From Acidobacteriota bacterium (lineage in GTDB: Bacteria > Acidobacteriota > Thermoanaerobaculia > Gp7-AA8), in the NCBI GenBank assembly GCA_019247495.1, contig JAFAOU010000089.1, positions 1 to 41,343 on the forward strand: a stretch of 41,343 nt of DNA, written 5' to 3'. A program made the translations under genes and the position numbers. The notes below the pieces were generated by a model that was given only the letters and a program-made list of their open reading frames with translations, ran no database searches and had not been told where the DNA came from. Shown here in pieces: positions 25,561 through 33,970 of the stretch; the stretch's first letter is position 1, and every line of letters begins with the position of its first letter.

Positions 25561-28369
25561 CATCCTGATTGACTGGATCGTAGGCTTCTCGTCCCAGTGT
25601 GCGCTCAGCTACTCGACGATCAGCATCGCCACAGCATTTGTTTGTTTCGTCATGGCGCTGGTACTTCTGATGGTTCGGAAAGAGGTACTGAAAGAGGATC
25701 GGTGGTTGCTGTTCCTAGGTTTGGCGTTCGGTATGTTTACACTTCAGTATGGCGGTCGGTCGGTTGCCGCGTGGATTAGTAGCAGGTACTCGAAGGTAGC
25801 GGCCGGATATATCGAAGCAGCCTCGCAAGCCATCTTTTCCAACTTGAACAGCTTTTTCTTCCTCTTGGCCGCCTTGGCTCTACTCTACCGATTGCCCTCA
25901 GGGTGGTTGAAAACGCGATGGCAAGCCCTGGTATGGCTGTTCGCTATCAGCTCCTTGTTCGGGTTTGCGCTACAGGAGCCTTTGAATCGATATGTTGACG
26001 GCATCCTCTCCGCCGTTTGCCTTTTGATCCTTAGTTACGCGATGTACGTGAGTTCTGGGACGCGGCGGCGGCGCGGGTGGCCTCTACTTGCCGGTGGAAT
26101 CGGCTACGCCGGCCTCCAGCTGGTCTATGTCTATGCTCCAACATTCCGAACATGGCCCCGTATCTCTACTGCCTTGAACGCCGCGGTGGAGAAGTACAAG
26201 TCCGTGGCTGTGCTCGATCCCGAGAAAATTCTAGACAGTGCCCTATTTGCCCTAGCCTTGGCTTTCAAGGTGGGCCTTTTCACGGCCGCCCTTCTGGTGA
26301 TCATGCGCTGCCTCGCAGCCTTCGCATCTAGCCGCGATGTCCTAAAGTCGATGAAAACTGAACGTGGTGAGTTCCTCGGTTCCGGCGGGATCGTTCAGAC
26401 ACTCGGTGAAAGCATTGGAGCTGACACGGTTGCACTTTGCTTTCGCCTGGCATCTACCGATCTCAACCAGATACAACGGTTCCAATGGTGGTCGGACCCT
26501 GCGCACCCCGACGAGGCAGGCATAATCAAGCGCCCAGCGCCCGACCAATCGATCGTCGGAACGACGTTGGTCGCACCCGATGAAGTGATATCGAGCTCAA
26601 ACGTGGAGGAAGATCCGCGTTTCAAGGGTCTAGACCAAGGAACGCTCGGTCCGGTGCGGTGGTTCTTGAGCGTGCCACTGCGCTATCAAGGCGCCGTGAT
26701 AGGGTCTCTCAACTTCGCCTGGAAAAAAACGAGATGGGTTATCTCGGCATTTACGGCTAGTGAAGTTCAGCGTGCCCGTCAGATCGGCGACTTCGTCACT
26801 CCGGTTGTTCAGACGGAGCGGTGGCTTCGTGCTGTCGGGGATCTGCGGGGGAGGCTGCAGCATTACGCCTTCTCTCAGCAGGAGCGCGACCGAGGAACAT
26901 TTCTACCCCGCGTAGCCAACCAACTCCATGACATGCTTGCACCTCTCGGCACTCTAGTGATCGTCGATTTCGGATTCGCTGCGCAGTGGGCGTTCTGTGA
27001 GAAGGGAATGGGTTCATCCGACGACTCCAAGGAGAAAAGGAGCCTTGGTGAGGTTGAGAAATTTTTTCGAAATACCATAAATGGCCTCGAGGCCAGAGAG
27101 GAGGAGGCGCCCTTACTGCTCGATCGGCACCCCATCGGTAAAATCGTACTCGCCGCTGGGGATGGTCACGATCCTCTAGACCGCCCATCCTTGACACAGG
27201 ACAAGCAACAACTGAACACCATCGCTGCCCTAGTCAGGGATGTCGTCTTCGATCTGCACCGCAAGCGGTTTAGCGGGATCATTCATCGGCTAAATCGTCG
27301 GTTGAACGAAGAGAATGTGACCCTGGAGGCGCATTGGATGCAGTGCGTGTCGGAGGCAGTAGCTGAGGCGGGCCTGCGGGAAGTGGTCGTGTCGCCGAAC
27401 ACATCGCAAGTAAGCCGGGACAAACAGCCCGAGGTCACAATCCCTCGCGATCTCTTGCGGCGAACCGGGGACCACGGTGGCTATACGATTTATAAGTGGC
27501 AACCGACGGAAGGTCCGGAGCAGTCGATTCTAGAGTTGTCGCTGCACTCGAGCGAGGAGGTCCTTTTCGTGGCGATTCCTCGCGCGAACTTCGGTCGGGA
27601 ACTCGACGCTGAATTGCCATGGAAGTTCTTCTTTGACCGGCTAGTTGGGGCCGCCGATTCTACCCTCGTGAGGATTAGAGCGATCGATTTAGAGCGAGAA
27701 GCGATTCAGTTCGAGATCACTGACCTACTAGTGCATGAGCTTCAGACTCCGGCGGCGGGATTCAGGCTCGGCGCACAGGCGTTAGAGGGGATGCTGGACG
27801 ATCAGAACGACAGGATTCGAGCATTGCTCGAGGGCCTAAAAACTTCTGCGTCGACGTTTGTCTCGCTCTCGAGCGTTATTCTGAAACCCTTCCGGCGCGA
27901 TACCCGGCTGTCGGTTCCTCTGCTCGAGGTGCTAGAGAGCGTGGAGCGTTTCTACCAGCCTCGCTTGCCAGCCGGCAGCAAGAAGATTGAACTGCGAGTT
28001 GGCCCTGTCATAGATGACTGGGTCATCCACATCCCCTTCCATCTCGCCTATTTCGTTCTGCTCAGCCTGATTCGGAATGCAAAAGAAGCAATCGAGACGA
28101 GCGAAGGAGATTTGATCCAGATCAGCTGCGAAGTCGGCCCCACCACACTTCTGCTGCATGTTGACGACAACGGCTGCGGCATTCCAATACAGAACGAAGA
28201 GGAGATCTGGATTGACGGATGGTCAAGTAAAAAAGACGGTAGTGGGCGTGGCCTCCCTTTGGCGCGCCGGGTTTTGCGTCGTCACAAAGGCGATCTTATT
28301 CTCGCGAGGATGATGCCAGCAGGTGTCGCCACTCGCTTCACGATTATATTTCCGAGGGAGCTCTCATGA
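25553..28369 (+). CDS. Membrane-bound histidine kinase with GAF-like sensor region
   Basis: 938 residues. About seven hydrophobic segments occupy residues 18-255 and form a membrane sensor. A GAF-like domain (about 280-415) and at least one further GAF-like or degenerate sensory region (about 440-700) follow. The dimerisation/phosphoacceptor motif is LVHELQTPAAGF, with H728 in the expected place. The GHKL ATPase domain covers about 790-935, with N-box N842 (SLIRNAKEAIE), G1 DDNGCGIP and G2 GSGRGLPLARRVLRRH, so it should be catalytically competent. Its stop overlaps the next start by 4 bp (ATGA). It would detect a membrane or cytoplasmic cue and phosphorylate the receiver protein encoded next. 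Confidence 0.92.
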   Translation: MSNILIDWIVGFSSQCALSYSTISIATAFVCFVMALVLLMVRKEVLKEDRWLLFLGLAFGMFTLQYGGRSVAAWISSRYSKVAAGYIEAASQAIFSNLNSFFFLLAALALLYRLPSGWLKTRWQALVWLFAISSLFGFALQEPLNRYVDGILSAVCLLILSYAMYVSSGTRRRRGWPLLAGGIGYAGLQLVYVYAPTFRTWPRISTALNAAVEKYKSVAVLDPEKILDSALFALALAFKVGLFTAALLVIMRCLAAFASSRDVLKSMKTERGEFLGSGGIVQTLGESIGADTVALCFRLASTDLNQIQRFQWWSDPAHPDEAGIIKRPAPDQSIVGTTLVAPDEVISSSNVEEDPRFKGLDQGTLGPVRWFLSVPLRYQGAVIGSLNFAWKKTRWVISAFTASEVQRARQIGDFVTPVVQTERWLRAVGDLRGRLQHYAFSQQERDRGTFLPRVANQLHDMLAPLGTLVIVDFGFAAQWAFCEKGMGSSDDSKEKRSLGEVEKFFRNTINGLEAREEEAPLLLDRHPIGKIVLAAGDGHDPLDRPSLTQDKQQLNTIAALVRDVVFDLHRKRFSGIIHRLNRRLNEENVTLEAHWMQCVSEAVAEAGLREVVVSPNTSQVSRDKQPEVTIPRDLLRRTGDHGGYTIYKWQPTEGPEQSILELSLHSSEEVLFVAIPRANFGRELDAELPWKFFFDRLVGAADSTLVRIRAIDLEREAIQFEITDLLVHELQTPAAGFRLGAQALEGMLDDQNDRIRALLEGLKTSASTFVSLSSVILKPFRRDTRLSVPLLEVLESVERFYQPRLPAGSKKIELRVGPVIDDWVIHIPFHLAYFVLLSLIRNAKEAIETSEGDLIQISCEVGPTTLLLHVDDNGCGIPIQNEEEIWIDGWSSKKDGSGRGLPLARRVLRRHKGDLILARMMPAGVATRFTIIFPRELS

Positions 28370-30024
28370 AACGCAAGAGTGTGTTCATCCTAGAAGATGA
28401 CAATGTTCTTCGCATGTCTCTGGAGGAAAGCCTACTGAATGCTGGCTTTGACGTTGTCGCGGCGAGGAATTTAACTGAGGCGCGGCAGGTCCTTGCGAAG
28501 CATGGCGACATCGATGTGGTACTGCTGGATATCAGGATCGTGGTCGAGGGAGGTGGTGTGGAAAACGGGCTCGAGTTCGGTCTAGAGCTGAAGAGCGAGC
28601 GCCGTCAGTCGCCACCAGAATTCCTTGTTCTCACGGTGTACGACGAGAAAAGAGAGTATTACCAACTCGCAATGAGGCTGGGTGTCGCCGATTATCTTCA
28701 GAAAACGCAGTTGGACATCAAGGTCCTGACGCAGCACATTCGCGCCCTTGCACTGCGACGCGCGCTACGCGGACGGCCCAGTATGACCGAAAAGCTGAGC
28801 GCAATTGCCGAATCGAGCAGCAGTCGAAACGAGGCCATCAGTCGTTTCTGTCGAGAGATCTTGGTCGGAGAAATTCGAGATGTGTTTGGCGGCGGCTTTA
28901 TTCTGTTCGTGTCTGACGGTGAGAAGGTGGTGTGGTTTGAGGCGATCCCCGATTCTCATGACGAAGTCGTTGAGCACGTCGAGGCGGCCGTGAACAGCCG
29001 TTTCACCCAGGTCGCTCGGCTCGAAGATAGGAAAGACGAGCTATTTCGTGATCTAGGTGTAGCGGATCTGGCGATGAGTCAGGAGTTTGTCGACAAGATC
29101 GAAGGTATGACATTCATTTGTTTGGCCGAAACAAAGAACCTACGGGTTTCCCTTGGGCTGCTGCGTGATCCGCGCAAGCCTGAAGATACGACAGGACAGG
29201 CTGCGTTGCTCGACCGCTATTTGCAGCGAGAGGTGATCGCAAATCTGTTCCAAATCATGGAAATCTGGACGGATCTCGAATTGAAACGTAAGCTCGAAAC
29301 GCAGAAGCGGGAATTGCTTCTTACCGCTACGAGTCAATTCTGCCTGTATCAGGGACAAGAAATGCTCGCTGTGCTTTTCGAGGCGGAACGAGACGCTCAG
29401 AACGGTGATGGCCTCGTACCGGTTGCGAGACTCCGAACGATCGCGACGGAGATGCGCAACGCCGGAGAGACACTCAGGGAATTCGCAAAGCCGGACGATG
29501 CAAGCAAATGGTCCAAGTCGCGTCGAGTTGACATGCGCAGACTCGTCGAACGCGTCTGGAGCGCAAACGTATCGCGTCGCTTTCGTCTCGGGGGACATGA
29601 GGTTCTCCTTCTCGAGGGAGACTGCAGCGCTAATGACTTAGAGGAACGCGCAGAAAAGGGAGTGTCACAGATCCTCAGCTGGATGGGCAGACGGTTACTT
29701 CGGTTCGGCGAGATCGACGAACGCGAGATTATTGTCACCTTCACGCCGCCCAACGGTCGGACGACGGTAAAGGTGATATTCGAAGAGCGGCGCAGCCGAA
29801 GACTGTCACCTCATCTGAGACGTACGTTTTTCGAGCCGTTCTATGCACAGGGTGCGGCCACCGCGACCTCCGACCTCGCGGATAGCGATAGGCGGTTGGG
29901 GCTATATCTAGCCCAGGCTCTCGCGCAAATCGCCGGAGGTGACCTCTCCGATTGCTCCGATGAGATGAACGGTCCACTTGGTCATCGTCTTGTCCTCGAA
30001 TTGCCCGCTGCAGTCAATGCCTGA
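28366..30024 (+). CDS. Receiver-domain protein with GAF-like and GHKL-like C-terminal regions
   Basis: 552 residues. A complete receiver domain occupies about 1-125: acidic pocket E10/D11/D12, phosphoacceptor D55 (VVLLDIRI), switch Thr in LVLTVYD and Lys in YLQKTQ. Between D55 and the next strand is a GGGVENG insertion. Residues of about 140-300 resemble a GAF domain. The C-terminal 240 residues look like a DHp plus GHKL pair without the phosphoacceptor His; the last part (FFEPFYAQG...RRLGLYLAQALAQIAGGDL) matches the F-box/G2 portion of a kinase ATPase, but no N-box Asn-rich motif is clear. It has no DNA-binding output domain, so signalling is probably protein-to-protein. The CHAT protease gene follows after 14 bp. 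Confidence 0.85.
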   Translation: MKRKSVFILEDDNVLRMSLEESLLNAGFDVVAARNLTEARQVLAKHGDIDVVLLDIRIVVEGGGVENGLEFGLELKSERRQSPPEFLVLTVYDEKREYYQLAMRLGVADYLQKTQLDIKVLTQHIRALALRRALRGRPSMTEKLSAIAESSSSRNEAISRFCREILVGEIRDVFGGGFILFVSDGEKVVWFEAIPDSHDEVVEHVEAAVNSRFTQVARLEDRKDELFRDLGVADLAMSQEFVDKIEGMTFICLAETKNLRVSLGLLRDPRKPEDTTGQAALLDRYLQREVIANLFQIMEIWTDLELKRKLETQKRELLLTATSQFCLYQGQEMLAVLFEAERDAQNGDGLVPVARLRTIATEMRNAGETLREFAKPDDASKWSKSRRVDMRRLVERVWSANVSRRFRLGGHEVLLLEGDCSANDLEERAEKGVSQILSWMGRRLLRFGEIDEREIIVTFTPPNGRTTVKVIFEERRSRRLSPHLRRTFFEPFYAQGAATATSDLADSDRRLGLYLAQALAQIAGGDLSDCSDEMNGPLGHRLVLELPAAVNA

Positions 30025-30038
30025 CAGGGACGGGACCA

Positions 30039-31520
30039 ATGGCTACCGTGGTCGTTCTAGAAGACGGCTCGCCCAAAACTTTCGTGGATCCATGGGTAGT
30101 CGCCAACACGGGCATCAGTGTTTCCCGGGAGGAAAGGATCTGGAAGGAACTATGCGGAAAGCTGGTCAAGCGCGCAGCGAATCCACGCGCGATGGCCCGT
30201 ATTAATGTCTTCATAGTGGTCGATCGTCAGGAATTCGAGGAGCATGATCGGCCTCTTTTCACGCTAATGCTCGATTGTGCGAGAGAGAGCACTTGGGGAG
30301 CCAGGCTCTTTCTGGTTCTAACCGACGCGAAACCAGTAGCGGCATTCGAAGCGTCCGAATATCCCGACGTCCGAGCCTGGCTGGACTCACTCGTCACCGG
30401 AAGGTTGACGGATATCATTCAGATTAGCGATGTCGATCCGTACGATGGCGACGCGTTGCATTCTAAATTGCGCAATTGCGCCACGACCGCGTGGGCACGG
30501 CGGAAGGCATTCCGAGAGTTCTCTGATCGACGCCCATGGCGTTGCACCGTTCCCGCGGGATGGGGTTCGTTAGCTAGCGCGATCGGCGAGCGCGCAATTG
30601 TCGAGCCTGATGAGGATTCACGCTCAGACCTTTTGATCGTGATTGGACCACCTGAGTCCAGCGACGAGAAGGAATCGCTGTACGAAGCGGAAGCCGAGGT
30701 CGACCGCTATCTCGCCGGGAAGGCTGCCGGTCGGCGACGCAATAGGGTCATTACGCTCATGCATCCACCCAGTTTAGGTTTACAGAGATATTGCCGTAGT
30801 CACGATCTGGGCGAACCAACTGCTATGGCGAGTGAGTTTGAGCTCTGGTATTTCTTGTTGCAGCTAAATAAGCGTGTGGACGATGAAGAGTTCCCTCACC
30901 CGGATTCAGTGCATGCTGTTGCGTTGGCGAAGGCGCCGAATCTGAAACGGTCCTCTTCGACCGCATTCCCAACCGTGCTTGTGACGACGGTCTTTGGCCC
31001 TGATGAAGAGTGTCAATGGGTCCAGGCGGCGAAGGATCTCGGAAACTTTCTGATGGGCTCACCCCTGGCCATGGAATATCACGTCGAGCTGTCCGTGGAC
31101 CCGGGTCGCCTAAAAACCATCTTGCGTCGCAATCCGATAGTCAATGCTTGGGTTCACTTGGGACACGGGAGTGGCAGTTCGGGGCTTTGGACGCCGCAGC
31201 ATGGCAACATCGGAGCGGAGAAGTGGGCGCAGTGCTTCCGCGGCCGCGAGCTACGACTGGCACTCTTTCTGACGTGTGATTCGCATGAGATCGCGCGTCA
31301 TTTCGCGGAGCAGGGTACCGGCTTGGCGGTCGGGTTTGAAGGCAAAATCGATTCAACGAAAGCGCAGGAGCTTGCGCTCGGTATTCTACCCCGCATGCTG
31401 GCAACGGCGACGCAGGGAGGTTCGATACTGGACGGTTTCCGCTTGGGCGAGGGGTGGCACAAATCAGATGCCTGCCCCCTCGACGCCCAGCCCAGGGCTT
31501 ATTATCCGAGAAGGCTATGA
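30039..31520 (+). CDS. CHAT-domain caspase-like protease
   Basis: 493 residues. The C-terminal 170 residues show the CHAT peptidase pattern: catalytic His in AWVHLGHGSGSSG (H376, with H373 nearby), then a strand with catalytic Cys in LFLTCDSHEIA (C413), then GTGLAVGFEGKIDSTKAQELALG and a final helix GGSILDGF, the same order as in HetF-associated and Csx29 CHAT proteases. The N-terminal 330 residues are a non-TPR region of unknown fold with alpha/beta content; CHAT proteins more often carry TPR or NACHT partners. No signal peptide, so cytoplasmic. The expected action is cleavage of a specific protein after activation. It is the likely effector of the operon. The stop overlaps the next ATG by 4 bp. 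Confidence 0.85.
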   Translation: MATVVVLEDGSPKTFVDPWVVANTGISVSREERIWKELCGKLVKRAANPRAMARINVFIVVDRQEFEEHDRPLFTLMLDCARESTWGARLFLVLTDAKPVAAFEASEYPDVRAWLDSLVTGRLTDIIQISDVDPYDGDALHSKLRNCATTAWARRKAFREFSDRRPWRCTVPAGWGSLASAIGERAIVEPDEDSRSDLLIVIGPPESSDEKESLYEAEAEVDRYLAGKAAGRRRNRVITLMHPPSLGLQRYCRSHDLGEPTAMASEFELWYFLLQLNKRVDDEEFPHPDSVHAVALAKAPNLKRSSSTAFPTVLVTTVFGPDEECQWVQAAKDLGNFLMGSPLAMEYHVELSVDPGRLKTILRRNPIVNAWVHLGHGSGSSGLWTPQHGNIGAEKWAQCFRGRELRLALFLTCDSHEIARHFAEQGTGLAVGFEGKIDSTKAQELALGILPRMLATATQGGSILDGFRLGEGWHKSDACPLDAQPRAYYPRRL

Positions 31521-32866
31521 AAGTTCTCGTTCTTGCTCCGGGCAGCGCCGACGCGGCTGCGATCGTGCGCGATCTCTCGCTTTGCGGCGTCGACGCCTTC
31601 CCGCAGGGCTGGTCGGAGAGCGTGCGCTCCGCCTTTCCATCGGAAATCGAGCGTGCAGTATTCGTTCTGCCGATGCTCGGCGTCGTTGACATCGGCGAGC
31701 AGGTCGAGCAGGTGCGCGAGTTGCTCGGACGCAGCACCCCGCTGCTCGTCGCGTGTCAGCAATTAACCGCGTCGGATCGCCGTACCATCCTGAAGTGCGG
31801 AGCGTCGGAGATCGTGTCGCCGCGAGGCTGGCATCCGGCAGAGATAGCGGAACGCGTTTTGGCGCAGCTCATCGTCGATGGAGCCGTATGCCCCATCCGC
31901 TTCGGCGATCTCTGGGGTGGGACGGTAACCATGCAAGCTCTCTACAAACAAATCGATGTGGTCGCTCCACTCGCTGAAACGGTATTGATTCTCGGCGAGA
32001 CCGGCACGGGAAAGGAGCGTGTCGCGCACGAGATTCACAGGCGAAGCCGGCGGCCGGGTGAGCTCATGGCCGTCAACAGCGCTGAATTCTCAACGGAGTT
32101 GCTCGGTAGTGAGCTCTTCGGTCACGAGCGGGGCGCTTTTTCAAGCGCTGACAAAAAACGAGAGGGCCTGCTCGTTGCAGCCGGTGAGGGAACGTTCTTC
32201 CTCGACGAGATCGGCGATCTCGCGCGCGACGCGCAGGCCAAGCTGCTCCGGGTCGTTGAGGAGCGCAAAGTCCGTCCCGTCGGAGGAAACCGATGGGAAC
32301 CCGTGCGGGCGAGGCTCATCCTCGCCACGCGACGCAATCTCGAGGACTCCAGCGACGACGAGTTTCGCCGTGACTTGTATGAACGATTGCGTGGGTTCAC
32401 GCTCAAGGTGCCGCCGTTACGCGAGCGACTTGCTGACCTCCCTCTACTAGTCCGCCGCTTTGTCGACGAATACAACCGCGAATATGGCGGAGATCGTAAG
32501 GTGCCTGTACAGGCCCTCGACGCACTTTTTCGTTATAGCTGGCCGGGGAATGTTCGCGAATTACGGCTTGCGATCCGGCAAGCGGCGGCGTATGCCGCCG
32601 GTGCAGAGGCGCCGATTAGCGCCTTGCATCTTCTTGATGCAGCGCATCGTCGCAACGGACACCTTGGAGCTGAGAACGGCGTGCAGTTCGATCCGACCAC
32701 CGAGACTTGGCGCCAAGTCCACGATCGTATTCGGACACGCTATTTCCGCGCTGTGTTGAAGGAAACCGGTGGCAACAAGGATGCTGCTGCTCAACGTGCC
32801 GGTGTCAGTCGGTCGCAGTTCTACGAGATCCTCCGAGGTTTGGAGCACAACCCAGACACAGAATGA
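31517..32866 (+). CDS. Sigma-54-activator-like AAA+ protein with Fis-type HTH
   Basis: 449 residues from the ATG at 31517 (ATGA overlap with the protease gene). The N-terminal 120 residues have a receiver-like fold without a phosphoacceptor Asp. The AAA+ domain has Walker A GETGTGKE (160-167), Walker B FFLDEIGDL and the closing YSWPGNVRELRLAIRQ. The sigma-54 contact loop, normally GAFTGA, reads GAFSSA (206-211). A C-terminal Fis-type helix-turn-helix (GGNKDAAAQRAGVSRSQFYEIL) should bind DNA. The likely role is transcription control of this operon or of target genes. The changed loop leaves open whether it still engages sigma-54. No -24/-12 promoter was found upstream of the operon. Confidence 0.9.
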   Translation: MKVLVLAPGSADAAAIVRDLSLCGVDAFPQGWSESVRSAFPSEIERAVFVLPMLGVVDIGEQVEQVRELLGRSTPLLVACQQLTASDRRTILKCGASEIVSPRGWHPAEIAERVLAQLIVDGAVCPIRFGDLWGGTVTMQALYKQIDVVAPLAETVLILGETGTGKERVAHEIHRRSRRPGELMAVNSAEFSTELLGSELFGHERGAFSSADKKREGLLVAAGEGTFFLDEIGDLARDAQAKLLRVVEERKVRPVGGNRWEPVRARLILATRRNLEDSSDDEFRRDLYERLRGFTLKVPPLRERLADLPLLVRRFVDEYNREYGGDRKVPVQALDALFRYSWPGNVRELRLAIRQAAAYAAGAEAPISALHLLDAAHRRNGHLGAENGVQFDPTTETWRQVHDRIRTRYFRAVLKETGGNKDAAAQRAGVSRSQFYEILRGLEHNPDTE

Positions 32867-33060
32867 CAATCGATTCGTGCTCTGATGATCTTCGATTCTT
32901 TGGCAGTGACCCAACCGTACGGGCCGTCAGCATCCGCGAGCGATGTGCGGACTACGCATGTACGCACGCTCAATTCCTGTCCGTACCGGAATGCACGAAC
33001 AATGTTCGGCCGACGTTCGAGCTAGCATCATTTGTAGGAGACCGTGAGGACGTTTTCTAA
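32863..33060 (+). CDS. Small protein translationally coupled to the AAA+ gene
   Basis: 65 residues starting MTIDSCSDDLRFFGSDPTVR and ending with a Phe residue before TAA. The ATG overlaps the stop of the AAA+ gene (ATGA), like the other junctions of the operon, which is the main argument that it is real. It contains four Cys (about residues 6, 29, 33 and 44), which could bind a metal, and is acidic. No family recognised. It could be a target or inhibitor of the protease, or only a chance frame. Confidence 0.5.
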   Translation: MTIDSCSDDLRFFGSDPTVRAVSIRERCADYACTHAQFLSVPECTNNVRPTFELASFVGDREDVF

Positions 33061-33086
33061 CAGGTGAAGTGATTGGAGCTGAGTCT

Positions 33087-33119
33087 CCGGCGGGTACCTT
33101 CCTCATGGGTTCCCGCCGG
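33087..33119 (+). terminator. Hairpin after the operon, possible terminator
   Basis: CCGGCGGGTACC and GGTTCCCGCCGG form a 12-bp stem with one mismatch and a 9-base loop, 27 bp after the last gene of the operon. There is no T-tract, so Rho-independent action is uncertain. Confidence 0.4.
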
Positions 33120-33725
33120 CTGAGTGAGCGTGCAGGATGCCTCGAGAAGCGTTGGCGTGCTTGCGGCGGTGGACGGGTGAGAGGAACTCGTATCGGTTTC
33201 GGAGAAAGCAGCCTGTCTCGTTCATCGTTTCTCATCGTTCTTTCCTTCTTGCTCCGACTAAGCTAAGAGCAACCGGTGGGCCACGATGTGATGACAACAA
33301 GTCTTTTGTTTTCAATGATTCTGTATTTACGAGCAGTGATGTGAAGTTCGCTCCGCTGGACGGGCGTCCGGAACTTCGGAATCTCTCCCAAGCCGTTGGC
33401 ACATGACGGCTAACGCCGTGCCGCTGACGAACGAGGAATCAGCGGAAGCGCGCAAGAATCTCCGCGAGCTGAACAAACTACTCTCGAGTGGGAGTCATCG
33501 CTCCTCGTCTCTTGCCCAGGAGCTGCACCTACCTTGATACTCTACCGGCGGGCACGAACAGTTGAACTTCACCTTTCGCAGGTGACGCCCACCGTAGCGA
33601 CCTCGGTAAGTCATTGATTGTTCGCGCGTCATTATTGCAAATAACCGCGCGATTGAGGGTGGCGACGGCATCGAATGAAGAGTTGTATGAAGAGTTCTTC
33701 CACAAAGTGTTCGAAGGTTCGGGCC
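33120..33725. other. Non-coding or decayed right end of the island
   Basis: Only short frames. The best is a 44-codon frame at 33403-33537 on the plus strand (MTANAVPLTNEESAEARKNL), probably helical and not recognised. A plus-strand frame at 33614-33823 runs into the tRNA and ends GASGLEPLTPTV, the kind of tail seen when frames read through a tRNA 3' end. No integrase motifs (R..H-x-x-R..Y) are seen. Confidence 0.45.
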
Positions 33726-33763
33726 AAAAACGAAAGGCCGCGAGTCTCGCAACTCGCAGCCTT
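33726..33763 (-). terminator. Rho-independent-type terminator downstream of tRNA-Val
   Basis: On the minus strand an 11-bp stem (33734-33744 with 33753-33763, one G-T pair) is followed by TTTCGTTTTTGG. It begins 17 bp after the tRNA CCA and would end the tRNA transcript. Confidence 0.75.
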
Positions 33764-33777
33764 GGAAGTACTTGCTT

Positions 33778-33826
33778 TTTGGTAGGCGCTAGCGGACTCG
33801 AACCGCTGACCCCCACCGTGTGAAGG
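33778..33826 (-). repeat. Right attachment-site copy within tRNA-Val
   Basis: 49 bp identical to 23295-23343, in the same orientation, covering the 3' end of the intact tRNA from the anticodon loop through CCA plus 2 bases. The distance between repeat starts is 10,483 bp. Confidence 0.85.
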
Positions 33827-33855
33827 TGATGCTCTACCGACTGAGCTAAGCGCCT
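33780..33855 (-). tRNA. tRNA-Val, anticodon CAC, CCA encoded
   Basis: 76 nt. The acceptor stem AGGCGCT pairs with AGCGCCT, followed by A and the encoded CCA. The D arm has GCTCAGTCGGTAGAGC, the anticodon loop is TTCACAC (anticodon CAC, Val GUG codons), and the T arm is AGCGGTTCGAGTCCGCT. All stems pair. Its 3' part is duplicated at 23295, making it the integration target of the island. Confidence 0.95.
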
Positions 33856-33970
33856 GTTTGGATGCGTCTCAACGAACTTGGGGGCCTCGCCATTTCCAGG
33901 GAGGGAGCGGCAGCATAGTCGGCGGGCGGGGCTGGCGTCAACGGCATCGCGGCGGACATAATTCGCGCCG

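Larger units (their letters stand above)
23295..33826. mobile_element. Genomic island inserted at tRNA-Val(CAC), bounded by 49-bp direct repeats
   Basis: The 3' half of the tRNA-Val gene occurs twice in the same orientation: as part of the intact gene at the right end and as an orphan fragment at the left end. This is the classical footprint of tyrosine-recombinase integration into a tRNA 3' end. Cargo: the six-gene protease/signalling operon. No integrase, excisionase or relaxase is recognisable inside, so the element is either decayed or was mobilised in trans. The coding sequence between the repeats is less GC-rich than the efflux genes to the right. Confidence 0.7.

Noticed and set aside
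33614..33823. Plus-strand frame ending GASGLEPLTPTV inside the tRNA, as a possible integrase end
   Set aside because: The tail is just the translated tRNA; upstream residues show no tyrosine-recombinase Arg/His/Tyr motifs.
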